Part shown: piece by piece, positions 11,340-22,435 of the stretch
Layout: every line of letters begins with the position of its first letter
How positions within the stretch are numbered: position 1 is the first letter of the stretch
From: Tetracladium setigerum
Taxonomy: Eukaryota; Ascomycota; Leotiomycetes; Helotiales
Assembly (NCBI GenBank): GCA_031472005.1
Contig: PZJY01000011.1
Coordinates: 2,170,001-2,234,000, forward strand
DNA: 64,000 bases
Direction: 5' to 3'
Notes under the pieces: model-generated
Told to the model about the DNA's origin: nothing
The model's input: the letters and a program-made list of their open reading frames with translations, nothing else
Databases searched by the model: none
Program-made: the position numbers and the translations under genes

Positions 11340-14300
11340 TTAAATAGGTGGCACAGCCAACAAAGGCGCCTTGGTAAACTGCGGAAACCTCACTCCACCC
11401 CAGCAACCGGCGTTCCAATAGGCGTCAAACTCGCCGGAGGAACCACCACTCCCGGCTGTTGCGCTACGGGCTGTCTAACTGGGGGTTGTTGTGGAAGTGG
11501 GGAGGGAGAGGCGATGGGTTGACGGATGGGTGGTTGTTGGGGTTGTTGGGGAGTTGGAGGGAGCGGTCGTGGTTGGGGGGTGGCGATGGGTGGTTGCGGT
11601 TGGGCTACGCCTAGATGGAGAGGAGGACATGTTAGCGAGTGGTTATTGTAGAGTGTGATGAGCGGCCAAAGATATAAGCAACAAAACTACGTATGCATGG
11701 TACGGTGCAGTATAGTACAGTATGGTAAAGCACTACGACATGACTTCTCTCCACATCCATACGCAGCACAATAAATGAATGAACAGACAAACAAACGAAA
11801 CGAAACATCATCCATGAAACAAAATTTTCTGCCCAAACTTTGCTAGACAGATAGGTCCCTTGCTAGGTAGGTAGATACTGTAGCGACTGTGGTATAGATA
11901 TGCATGGCAAGATAAACAGACACACAAAAAGGTGAGGCAGCAGAGGTATATATACATAAATGAACAGACAAGGAAAATTCGGCTGTTGAAAGAGAAGAAA
12001 GAAAACAAACAAACGAGTGTGATCCGCAACAGCAGTCAACAGCTGAGGGTATATCTACATAAATCTTTCTTCGCAACCAGCTTCACTCTTTTTTTTTTCA
12101 AATAAAACTCCGTACAAATCAAAGTCTCAGGTGCGGCAGAGCACGAGAGCATAAGATCTCTATCTATCTATGACACACCAAACACACACACACACACACA
12201 CATGCTCAAAACGCCAGAATCAAATCAAGAAAAAAAGCTTCAAAGAAATCATCTATAACTTACCACCACCAGCGGCTGGCACTGGAATTCTAGGTGTTCC
12301 CGTAAATGCTGGGAATCGCCCAGTAGCTCCTCCCCCGAGCCAACTGGTGCGCCAGGAGGAGGAAGAGCGCCTCCAATAGGCGTTGCGATTGGGGTTGCTT
12401 TTGGTAAAGCGGTGGTGACGACGACAACTAATGTGTCTTCTGCGATCACGCCGCCGGATGGGATAGCTTCGATCTTTTCAGGAGAGACGACGCGACTTTT
12501 AAGGGAGCCGGTTGGGACGGCATTGGAAGGAGGGATGATGCCGCTTGCGATCGCTTCGGCGGGTGGGAGGATGGGAGTGGCGAGGACGGGAGATGGAACG
12601 GTGCTGGCTTCAATGACAGCAGCAGGTGGAGTGGTGCTGCTGGTTTCGGCAACAATTGGAGATGGAAGGATGCTCGATTCGGCAACAATTGGAGATGGGA
12701 GGATGCTCGATTCCACGACGACAGCTGGTTTTCCTGTTTCAACGGCACCTGCTGGTGGAAGAATTCCCGACTGAACAGCCTCCTCTGCAGGTTTCTTCGT
12801 CTCTACTGCAGATGGAGACGCCTCTACGGTGGGAGATAGCACTGGAGATGGAGATGCCGCTACACCGGACTCGATAGCACCAGGAGGGGGAAGAATACCA
12901 GATTTAACTGCCTCTGGCGAAGGTGTTGGAGGTAAACCAGTCTCAATTGCTCCCGGAGGTGGAAGGATACCCGACTCAATTGCTCCCGGAGGTGGAAGCA
13001 CTCCAGGCTGAACAGCCTCTGGCGAAGGCGTTGGAGGTAAACCAGTCTCGACTACCCCGGGAGGAGGAAGAATGCCCGAAGAAATAGCCTCTTGAACAGG
13101 TCTCGCTGGCTCCGTAACATTACTGATAACCGTCGCTCCCGGAGGCAAAACTCCCGCCGTTCCAGTCGCACCCTCTGTCAAGGTTATAGTGCTTAGAACC
13201 GTGCTGGCAGACTGGGTCAAAGTCTCGGTCACGACAACGCCGTTGATGAGGGATGTGACGGTTTGAGTTATACCTGGTGCGGTGAGTTGAACGACTATGA
13301 CGTTGTTATTGATGTTGTTGAATTGATTGCCGTTGTTGATATTGCCGAAGTTGTTATTAACGGTACCGGGAGTTTGAAGGACGACGGTTTGGACTAGAGT
13401 GACGGTTTCTGCTGGTGCACCTGGAGCAGTGGGAGCGATAGTCTCGGTGACTGTGATGACTTGCGCTGGATGTGTCGTTACTTGGCCGCCGGCGATTGTG
13501 GATGTAATTGTAACGATTTGACCGGGTGTGTTTCGGTCAACGGTTTTAGTAACAGTCACAATGCGTTCGGGGGCTCCTGGGGCGGCAGCAGGAACTGTGT
13601 GGATAATTGTGACGACTTGAGGAGGCTGTTGAACTGCTGGAGCTGGAGGCGTCGCCGCTGGGTTGGCTTGACCTGGGTGAGTCTGAGTTTGAGTAACAGT
13701 GATCACCTTCGCTGGGATGCCTGCTTGACCTCCAATTGTTTGAATGACTGTAACAACTTGTTCAGACTGTTTCGGGGCTGAACAGCTGGGGCTGGGCAAC
13801 TTGAGCAGGGGGTTGGTCAACTTGAGCTGGAGGTTTGGCAACTTGAGCTGGCGGTTGAGCAACTTGAGCCGGGTGAGTCTGAATGACAGTGACAACCTGT
13901 GCTGGAACACCTGGTTGACCTCCAATCGTCTGTGTAATGGTAACCACTTTTTCGGGTTGCTGGACAACACCTGGTTGTTGTACTTGAACTGGAGCTGCAG
14001 CAGTCGGTTGAGCTGCTGGGGGGCAGAAGGATTCGGTAACTGTGACAACCTTTACGGCTGGAGCACTTTGTTGTTTTGGTTGTTGTTGTTGGGCTTGGTG
14101 AATGATCGTTTGAGTAACGGTCACGACTTGGGGAGGGGCCTGTTGGATGGGTGCTCCTTGGACAACTTGTTGGATAACGGTGACTACCTGGGGTGGAGGG
14201 CAGACAAGTGTGCTGGTGACAGCAGGTGGAGAGGGCGTTGCTTCTATGACTGGGGATGCAACGGTTGTTTGATTTAATAGCGGTGTCTCTCTAATTGGGG

Positions 14301-14712
14301 ATGCCAATACTAAATGTCATGTTAGTTTACGTACAGACTTGACTGGGATGTTGCGTACCTGGAGTTGCAACAACGGAAACGACTGCGATATGATTAGAAT
14401 GGATTTCTATGAGCAAGGGGGTTAGACGTACCAGTAGTCTCAATAACCTGGGAGACGACATGAGCTGCTGGTGGAGGAGGTGGAGGAGTAATCCCCATCC
14501 CAGCTTCTTGTGGTGGAGCCGGTTTTGCAGCCTTTCCAAATGTACTTGCAAAGAAATCGCCAACGCCGCGACGTCTTCTCTAACTTTTAGCCAAGGCCCT
14601 GAATGAATCGGAACGAACGATCGACTTACTCGGAACCTTTTTCTATTGGACCAGCAACAGCAGAGGAAGGAAAAACAGCGACTAGCGCTAAAGAGTAAAC
14701 GTTAAAGCGCAT
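11340..14712 (-). CDS. secreted Pro/Ser/Thr-rich repeat protein, probable cell-wall/surface protein
   Basis: Minus-strand exons 14712-14630, 14577-14432, 14382-14359 (a 24-nt micro-exon), 14309-12264 and 11610-11340; about 857 residues. The start MRFNVYSLALVAVFPSSAVA is a signal peptide, followed by an RRR site. The middle is built from tandem VVTVTQTI/VVTVIQTIGG units rich in Q, P and T. The last third repeats ILPPPGAIESG / GLPPTPSPEAV and SSILPSPIVAE. The C-terminal exon is PQ-rich and ends KAPLLAVPPI. No catalytic domain and no clear GPI signal were seen. Four apparent one-base losses (C-runs at 11398-11401 and 12332-12336; G-runs 13774-13777 and 13788-13791 on the plus strand) break the frame. 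Restoring one base in each gives an unbroken repeat protein. The fourth intron (11611-12263) is 653 bp, unusually long here. I infer a wall or adhesion role from composition only. Confidence 0.65.
12181..12202 (+). repeat. (AC)n dinucleotide microsatellite inside a long intron
   Basis: About eleven AC units lying within the 653-bp intron of the secreted repeat protein gene. Such tracts are length-variable. Confidence 0.85.
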
Positions 14713-17700
14713 GTTGAAGACCTGCTCTGCTCAAGCGAAAGAAGTGAAAAGAAGAGAAAAGAAATGTAAGGAACGAAGACTGAAGGACAGATCACAGAAG
14801 AGACAAGAGGATGCGGATGTCAATTCGAAGGATAATGTGGGCTGGTCACGACCTGTTATATGGTGAAGTCTGAGCCATCGGGTTCCGCGTTTCAACTCAC
14901 TTGAGGCTCACAGTCTGCTTCAAACAAGGTTAAGAATAAGGTAGGCTTAGCCTGAGGAGGTGCATGTGGATCTGGAGATCAATTGATGTGAGGCAGATCA
15001 GGGGAACACTCGTCCGATTGAGGATAGAAACGCGACGAAAACAGGGACTGAGAGTTGAATAACATGGGATGATAGGAGGAGAGAATAGCCGGCCAAGAAA
15101 GAGAGAGGCTGAGTGATATCTTGAAGCAGGAAAGGAAACAATGAGATGATAATCTGTGGGTATCATCATGGTCTGGGGAAGGAAAATTCATCGTTCTGTG
15201 CTAGGCCAGAGTGACAAGGCATTGTTTTTTGCAGATCGAAACGAGGGAGGAGACTTTCCCATGTTCGACCATTCCACAGGTAATTGGGCCATTTCTCCAA
15301 TCTAGGAGGACCAAAGACATCCGAGCTGTCAAGTCAAAACAACCTCTCGACGAAATCTATTCTCATAGCACTCCCGCAAGGAGAAGGCTGGTTTCTCACC
15401 CATCACTCCAAAGTTTATGCTTAACGATCCAGTCTCAAACAGGATGGAGCAAGAAAGTGACATCAAAAGCAAGGATACAAGTAGTAAGAAGGGAAAGTCG
15501 AGCAAAAGTTGCGATGTTCCAGCAAAAATAGATGCGATTCGTTTGACGTTTCGGGTCGACTTCTTGTAACGGCGCCACGGAACAAGCGAAGGGATCAAGG
15601 CACCCAAAATCCCGAGATTCCAGATCTTTGGGACAGAAAATGTGTGAGGATACACGGGGGATCGCTGTGATGTGCAGGAGGGATTGGGAAGGCCTGCGGG
15701 CGTTCGGGGAGATCTGTGAATAGGAGTTAGGAAAAAGGGGAGGGAACTGCAGCTTCTTGATTGAGGTTGATGGAACGAGAGTGTGTTTTATTGATTTATT
15801 TTAATCTCGGTGAGACTTGACAGCATTGCATGCTGGGTTGAGGGATGTTGATTTAGTGGAGAGAAGTATTGGCAGGAATAGTGGCTCGATATATGATCGC
15901 TTGTTGTAGTGATGCAATAATGGTGGTGGTGGTGATGATATGGATGAGGTCGAGGTTGTGATGCCAAGCTGGCTGGCCAAGGAGAAGAGGTCTGGATTGA
16001 TCTCCGAAACAACAAGAAAGAGAGCACCTGATGTCCAACCAGCACGACCACCTTTCCCCTTTTTCTCTCTCTCCTCTCCTCTCAGAGATCTCGAGACCAA
16101 AGACCGAGCAAATGTCAGCAAGAAGATCACAATACCACATCCCCTCCCGAAGCAGCCATCTCTACACGTAAAATCACATGACCGAAATCCTTCCAACAGG
16201 ACATTAATGCAACCCTTCCTGCGGCCTGCTCTTCACTGCATTCTCCGCCCTCCCGACCCTATCAAACGACATCCAGAACCAACAGGCAGGCGGCTATCGA
16301 GTAATCCTTCAACCTCAACCAGGTCCTCCGAGTGGCAGGCCTGCGACCTGACCTGCGCAACATCTTTTGAGACTTTTGGTTTGGTGGGCGGCGAGGGCTG
16401 GGTAGGTAGGTGGGTGGTTACATTGCAGAAAGAAACATGCGTTTGTTCGGTTCTACCGTGTTAAAAAGGATTTGAACTTCTTCATAGTTCAGCAAACGAC
16501 GGAAATCGACATTTCCCATCTCGATGGATCGTGTTCGCTTTCTCCTAATGCAGCCAGCCATCCCATCCCGTCCGTCATCAGTAACAAGTCTCTGCCATGG
16601 ATTCTCTGACCAGGGACTCGTGAGGCCGCCCATGGTACGAAGTCCGGACTACTGTACTGCACAGTTCTTCGTTCGTACAGGTAGCCTGGTATACATGCAG
16701 GCCGACCTTGAAGTGATGAACATTCCATTTAATAAGAAGAAGAAGAAGAAGAAGAGGAAGAAGGAAGAATGCACCGAATTACTTCTGCAGTGCAAAAACT
16801 GTGCATTGCTTCCAGCAAGCAGCAAAACAAGCGAGGAAGTACAGTAGTCAGCCCGCCCACCACTTGGAGTCATCCGGCCTCAACTGACTTTCCCGTCTGC
16901 ACATGAACTTTGCATTCCAGAACCCAGAGAGACGGCTGCACAAGAAGGAACCACCAGGTCAAGCTACAGTACAGTAGTACTGTAGTAGCTAATCATTTCG
17001 AGCCTATCACGTACTTTAGCGAATTTGGGTTTTTCCTTTTTCACAAAGTCTATCTTTTCTTTCTTGGATGATGGGCGGCTTCCAGAAGGGAAGGTGACAC
17101 AACAGCTGGAGATACTGTACTCCCTCGCTCGCCTTTCATACTTTCGTAGCCCCACGAAGGAATGCCACTCAATGAATGGATGGATGGAGACATTTACAGT
17201 TAGTAGGATGGATTGTACAGTGTGTTGGTATGGTTAGTACGGACTGTGTCACCCAGCAAGGTTCAGGCGCGGCGAGGGTGGAAAAGTTAATGGGGCCTGT
17301 TGGGGCTTGTGTGACGAGAGGAGGGAGATAGTCGCGGTGTTGAGTTTGAGTGGCTCAGAGAGAAACCAAGAAAGTGGATGTGGCTCTGGCTCTCCTCCTC
17401 CTCGGGTCATTTGTGTTGATCAGCGCGGGTTGATCCGTGGGAAACATCTTTAGCCCAAATAGTATTAACTGTATTATGGGTATGGGTGAGGTCGGCCTAT
17501 TACCCGACGAAAGGAATGGGAGTGGAGAGGATCACTCTCCTCGGGGAGAGATTTGTAGAGTAAATGAACTAATGAACGATCGAACGAACGAATGAATGAA
17601 GTCATATATTGAGTTTGGAAGTCTTCTTCTTGTCTGAATCTAAAGCGGATGGGAGTAGGTGAGTTTGTAGGTACTGTACTACTTTCACCTTTTGCACAAA

Positions 17701-20420
17701 CATGACATCAGATGAACGGAAGTTCTAGACTGAAAGCCACGCCCTCTTAGATCCCGTTACTAATTGCTAGCTTTTCAGACGCTACAAGCGCCTCCATCTC
17801 AATTACATCAGACAAGAACCCAAGGTAGGGTTGAAGACTCATAGGTAATTTTGTGACATTATTTTTCTTCACCGTTCACCATGATCCGAATCGTTCGACG
17901 TTCTACTATGGTTTCAGATAGAGAGTGTTGAATTTCATTCATTTCAAATCATTCCATAATGAAAGTGTTCGTGTCAGGGAGATTGTACAATTTTACCATG
18001 CATCTTTCAAAGTTTCAGCACACTACTGATGATGCAGCCCTAAATTAATACTGTACCTCCTATTAGCTGAAAGACAGAAAAAAAAGGCGAAAAAAGACTG
18101 TAGCTTTTTCTTCGATGGAGACTTAGGGGAGCAAGTAAGGATTGCCCATACAAATTAAATGCCAGAAGGAGATGAGATCAAAAGCTTTTGAGCCGTTTTC
18201 CGTTAGAGGATGGTGTAGAGTTTGTAGAGGCAAACCGTAAATGCCCTCACGATTAGTTCAGATCTTTTCGTCCCGCCACGGGACCACATACACTGTACAT
18301 TTACCATATCTGGCCATATTGTACGCCATTACTTTCTCTCACCACAAACTCACCGAGTTACGCGGTACGTTGGTATCATCGGTATCGCGTCTCCGATCCA
18401 GCAGCAGCAGCATCATCGTTCGTTGCGTGTCTCCTCCCGTGGCAAACTCTCACCTCACCCACTACTACAGTATCATCCAAGCGACGGGGTCAAACAAGAG
18501 ACTTTAACTGGTTCTGTTGCGCACACCAATGACAGGGCGATGCAGGCGATTTTACTTTTGTTTGGACGACGATGCACGGACGAATGAGGGTGAATGTGTA
18601 TCGCTGATATTGAATGGGCTCTGTCTGCTATTGATCTGAATGATCTTATTGGGACTGAGCCTTAATGATAAATTGAGAATGTTCGTATTGAAGGCTACCT
18701 ACCCAGCCTAGTTACACGGCGGTGGAGGCAATAGTGAGGCAATAGTAATATTGAGGCAACGATTCCGTGAAGTATCTACACAATTACAATATTAAAAAAG
18801 CGGATTCATTGTACAGGTACAAAGTTGCGGTGACGGATGATCATCCACACCTCTTCCACTTCCACTTCCAACTTCTTCCAGTACCTTACCTGATCGATCC
18901 TGCGCCCTCCTCCTGCGTTTCGTTTCCCCTGACAAGAAGGTAGTGTGTGTTTTCAGCTCGACAGATTACGTAGTAGGCGAGAGACAGAGACAGGTGGATG
19001 AGAGGAGCAACCAAGAAGCTGGAGCTGGCAGGAGCTGGAACTACCTGGCAAGGGGATGGGAAGGGCGTTCTATGCAATGCAGTATCACCAACGCCAACGC
19101 CAACGCCAACAATAACATAATCGGCATTATTTGCTTGTCTGTCGCCCCCTTGTTTGCTGCTGGCTGCTGTCCCGTGCATTGCCCGAGGAGGTGTATACAA
19201 TTTTCAATTCTCCAGTAGTATAGCTGAAGTAGAGTATTTTTCAGAATATGTAAACCATAGGAAATCGCTACTGTGTAAGGTGCTGGTCGGCAAGTTCATG
19301 CACTGACGCTCCATTCAATAATCGATGATAACCTTCTTCCAAAAGCAACGGCGCGAAAGTGTGAATAGCTTCACTCCAGCTCTCTGGTTCGTTCACCCTT
19401 CCAGTGTCCGGCATTGATAGTCTAGGCATATATCTACTACTATTGTCCGTCGTTCTTGCCAAAACGTTTCACTTGGCATTAGCTAGCGCGTAAGTAAACA
19501 GTGCTAAATAGGTACCTAGTCATATATAGTAAAAATACCTAGCCATAAACAGGCATAGAGACTTGCTCCAACCACAAATACAGACTGCCTATGCTGTACA
19601 GAGTAGGAGTAGGGGGGAATTCTCCTAGTCCGGAAACGCCCAAGCGGCCTGGCGTGCGGCTAGGCTGGTCCTTAGTGCCCTGTGGCCGCCCAGACAAATG
19701 CGAACTCGAACAGTCAAAAAGTGACCCTCTTCTCTCTCTCCCTCCCCGTCTCTGCAGGAGAATAAGAAGAAGAGAGACATAGGACAACACGACTTCCACC
19801 ATCTCCCTCGACCAGCTCACGAGGATACGCTCTTTTTTAGCCAACTTGATATCTCGGCGCATTCTACTGCGATCACCTCGCACACAACTACCGCCCATCT
19901 ATTATTCCATCAACGCCCTCTATCTCCACCTCTCTATCTTCCCTCCTCGCTGGGTCGGTCTCTTGTGTCTAAACAAACCCTTGACGAACGCTGCGACCAG
20001 CGGCGCCCCCCCAACCGAATCTCGACACCCGACGAAAAGGAGAAAAAGAAATCTCCCCCTCCCAAGTACCGACAACACCACAGCCCAACCTCCTGCTGCT
20101 CTCCTCGTCCTCCTCATCCACCCCTATATACATCCCTTCGCACATCATCGCCGCAGCTTTCTCGCACCGTGTTCCTCCATCATCGCGGCCATCGACGGCA
20201 CTGCGCAGGAAAAGACAAAAAGGCAAGGTTACGCCGTTGCTCGCCAGCCAGCTACACAAAGCTGTGCAAGGTTTGGGCCAGCAACCCCCCAAGCTCTCAG
20301 TGTGCCACCGGTCGGCCCCTTGCATACCAGGCATTGATTGTTTAGCTCCTTTGCAGAGTGAAGTCAATCCTTCCTCGCTCTCCCTCTCTCTCTGCTACTG
20401 CTGCATATCATCCCTTCATC
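14713..20420. other. gene-poor block of about 5.7 kb
   Basis: No ORF here has family resemblance, sensible splice sites or consistent coding composition. The longest (15940-16464, plus) is a mix of Pro/Arg/Ser with several frames open at once. Features seen: an AAG-rich tract at 16733-16768; (GGT)n near 15920; GAACGAACGAATGAAT tetramers near 17585; a (CAACGC)n run near 19090. The segment 19700-20420 becomes strongly C/T-rich and leads straight into the PIN4-like gene, so it is probably that gene's promoter and a long 5' leader. The rest may hold noncoding transcripts or decayed sequence; none can be identified by reading. Confidence 0.5.
16733..16768 (+). repeat. (AAG)n-rich purine tract
   Basis: Trinucleotide AAG run with a few AGG interruptions, in intergenic sequence. 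Confidence 0.8.
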
Positions 20421-22435
20421 ATGGCGGCCCAGCAGTACTCCAACATGTACCAGGAATTCGACAATTCCAGTCGCTCCCCGAGCCGCATCTACAATGGCGG
20501 TGGAAGTACCCTCAACCGTCAACCATCTCGACAGTTCGACAACAATAATTACGGCCTTCCACAGTCGCAGGGCCTGTACAGCACATCAGACGAGTTTTCA
20601 GGTCGCTACGAGACTGGTCGCGGCTATAGCAACAACAACAACGCCGCCGCGACCATCCATCCAAATTACCAGTATGAACAACACCAGCAGACATGGAATT
20701 ATGGAGGGGCTAACGGCGGTGCTCACACCATGGGAGGAACGAGTCGAATGAAGAATCCTCCTCCACGCAGAGCGGGCATCCCAAGTGTAAGTTTTGTTTC
20801 CCCTGAGCAAAGAAAAGTTGTGCCCAATACTAACTTTTTTTTCTCTCCCTCCAGGGCTGGCTGGAACCTCAAATGCCTCAACCTCCACAAAATCTCAACT
20901 TCCATAACATGAACAACCAGTACAGCCATAATGGTAGCAATCATCAGCTGGGTCTGCAGGCTCGACGTTCCCCATCGAACGATGACGAAGAGCTCATTCC
21001 AACTGCCATCGTTATCAAGAATATTCCTTTCGCTGTCAAGAAGGAGTCACTTGTTGCACTCATGACCGAGATGAATCTCCCTCTCCCGTATGCCTTCAAC
21101 TACCACTTTGACAACGGTGTTTTTCGAGGATTGGCCTTTGCAAACTTCACCACCGCCGAGGAGACATCGGCTGTGATTGATTGCATGAACCACATGGAGT
21201 TGCAAGGACGAAAGCTTCGCGTGGAATACAAGAAGATGCTACCTGCCATGGAGCGCGAGAAGATTGAGAGAGACAAAAGAGAGCGACGTGGACAGCTTGA
21301 GGAGCAACATCGTCCAACAAACATGCCAACCCAGTCAGGTATCATGCACCAGTCTTCGATGACCTCGCTGAACTCGGCAAATGCAACATCCCCGGCCCCG
21401 GCCCACTCTCGAGGTAACAAAGGTTAGCCATACATTCCAGATCGTTCGATTGTGCTAACTCCTCCAGCTGAATATGATCTCAATGACCCTTTGACTCTGC
21501 AGTTCTATAACGAGCTCATGCTGTTCAAGAACAGCGCCGACCGGGACCATCTGGTCTTCCCAGCGACCACCACACCTCAAGATCGACGAACTATCCACAC
21601 CCTTGCCCATCACATGGGTCTTGAGCACAAGTCAGAAGGTGTGGGAGAGACGCGATGCGTCACAATCTTGAAGACCAGAGGTAGTAACATCAGCCCTCCT
21701 GCTCCGCAGCTGCCATACTATAATGATACCCGTCGTGGATTGAACCGGGCCGCTACCGTCGACTTCAGCGAGGTTCGGGATACCTCCTATCACTCGCACA
21801 CCCTTGGACGTCAAGGTTCTGGTCTACTGGACATTCCAGGCTCCCCGGGATTGAACAATCTGGCACCAGCGCAAAACCTTCGAGCTGCCAAATCTTTTGC
21901 CGATTTGCGTTCGTATACTCCTTCGCCTGTTCCTTCGTCCGCCAGTTTCCCGGCGAATCTCGCCCAGAATGTCTCCAGGTATGCTGACTATGGATATGCA
22001 CCAGCTGCTTCCGGTACACCTAACCTCACGCCGACCTCTGCCGGTGATCGCAATGGACGTGAAGAAGCCTTTTTGGTCAGCGGTATCTCCAACATGGCGC
22101 TTGGATTTGACCGCTCCAACAGCAGCCGTGTGAATGGCGGCCGCATTGGACAGGAACGGGAACACCATAGCATGAATGCCGGTCCTATTGGAAGCCAACG
22201 CCCAGTCAATGGCAACACCTACGAGGAGAACCCACGCAATGGTTCGACAACGATTCCGGAGAGGCAGCCCAGAGGCCCGGGTGCAGAGTGGGGAAATGGA
22301 TTTTCACGACCAAGACAGAATGGTCATGTCAACAGGGGTAGTGGTGAGCTTGATCTAAACTCTCTCGACTTGGGCTGGGATAATAACAGAGTGCAAGATT
22401 CTTCCGACCGAAGTGCTCCCCAACGATACCTGTAA
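20421..22435 (+). CDS. RNA-binding protein with RRM and R3H domains (PIN4/Cip2-like)
   Basis: Exons 20421-20786, 20855-21413 and 21468-22435 (introns 68 and 54 bp); 630 residues, all phases consistent. The N-terminus is Asn/Ser/Tyr-rich (MAAQQYSNMYQEFDNSS). The RRM lies in exon 2: TAIVIKNIPFAV (RNP2), then GVFRGLAFANF (RNP1), then GRKLRVEYKK. Exon 3 opens with an R3H-type region (LQFYNELMLFKNSADRDHLVFP; RRTIHTLAHHMGLEHKSEG). The rest is low-complexity Ser/Asn/Gly. This order matches budding-yeast Pin4/Mdt1 and fission-yeast Cip1/Cip2, cytoplasmic mRNA regulators linked to stress and the DNA-damage response. A second possible donor at 21423 would add three residues. A long pyrimidine-rich leader precedes the ATG, which suggests translational or promoter control. 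Confidence 0.88.

Noticed and set aside
13461..14277. Plus-strand Asn/Leu/Trp-rich ORFs opposite the secreted repeat protein
   Set aside because: Antisense shadows of Gln/Thr/Val codon repeats. They lack start context and domains.
15940..16464. 174-residue ORF in the gene-poor block
   Set aside because: Pro/Arg/Ser-rich mix, overlapped by equally long open frames on the other strand, with no domain and no splice context.
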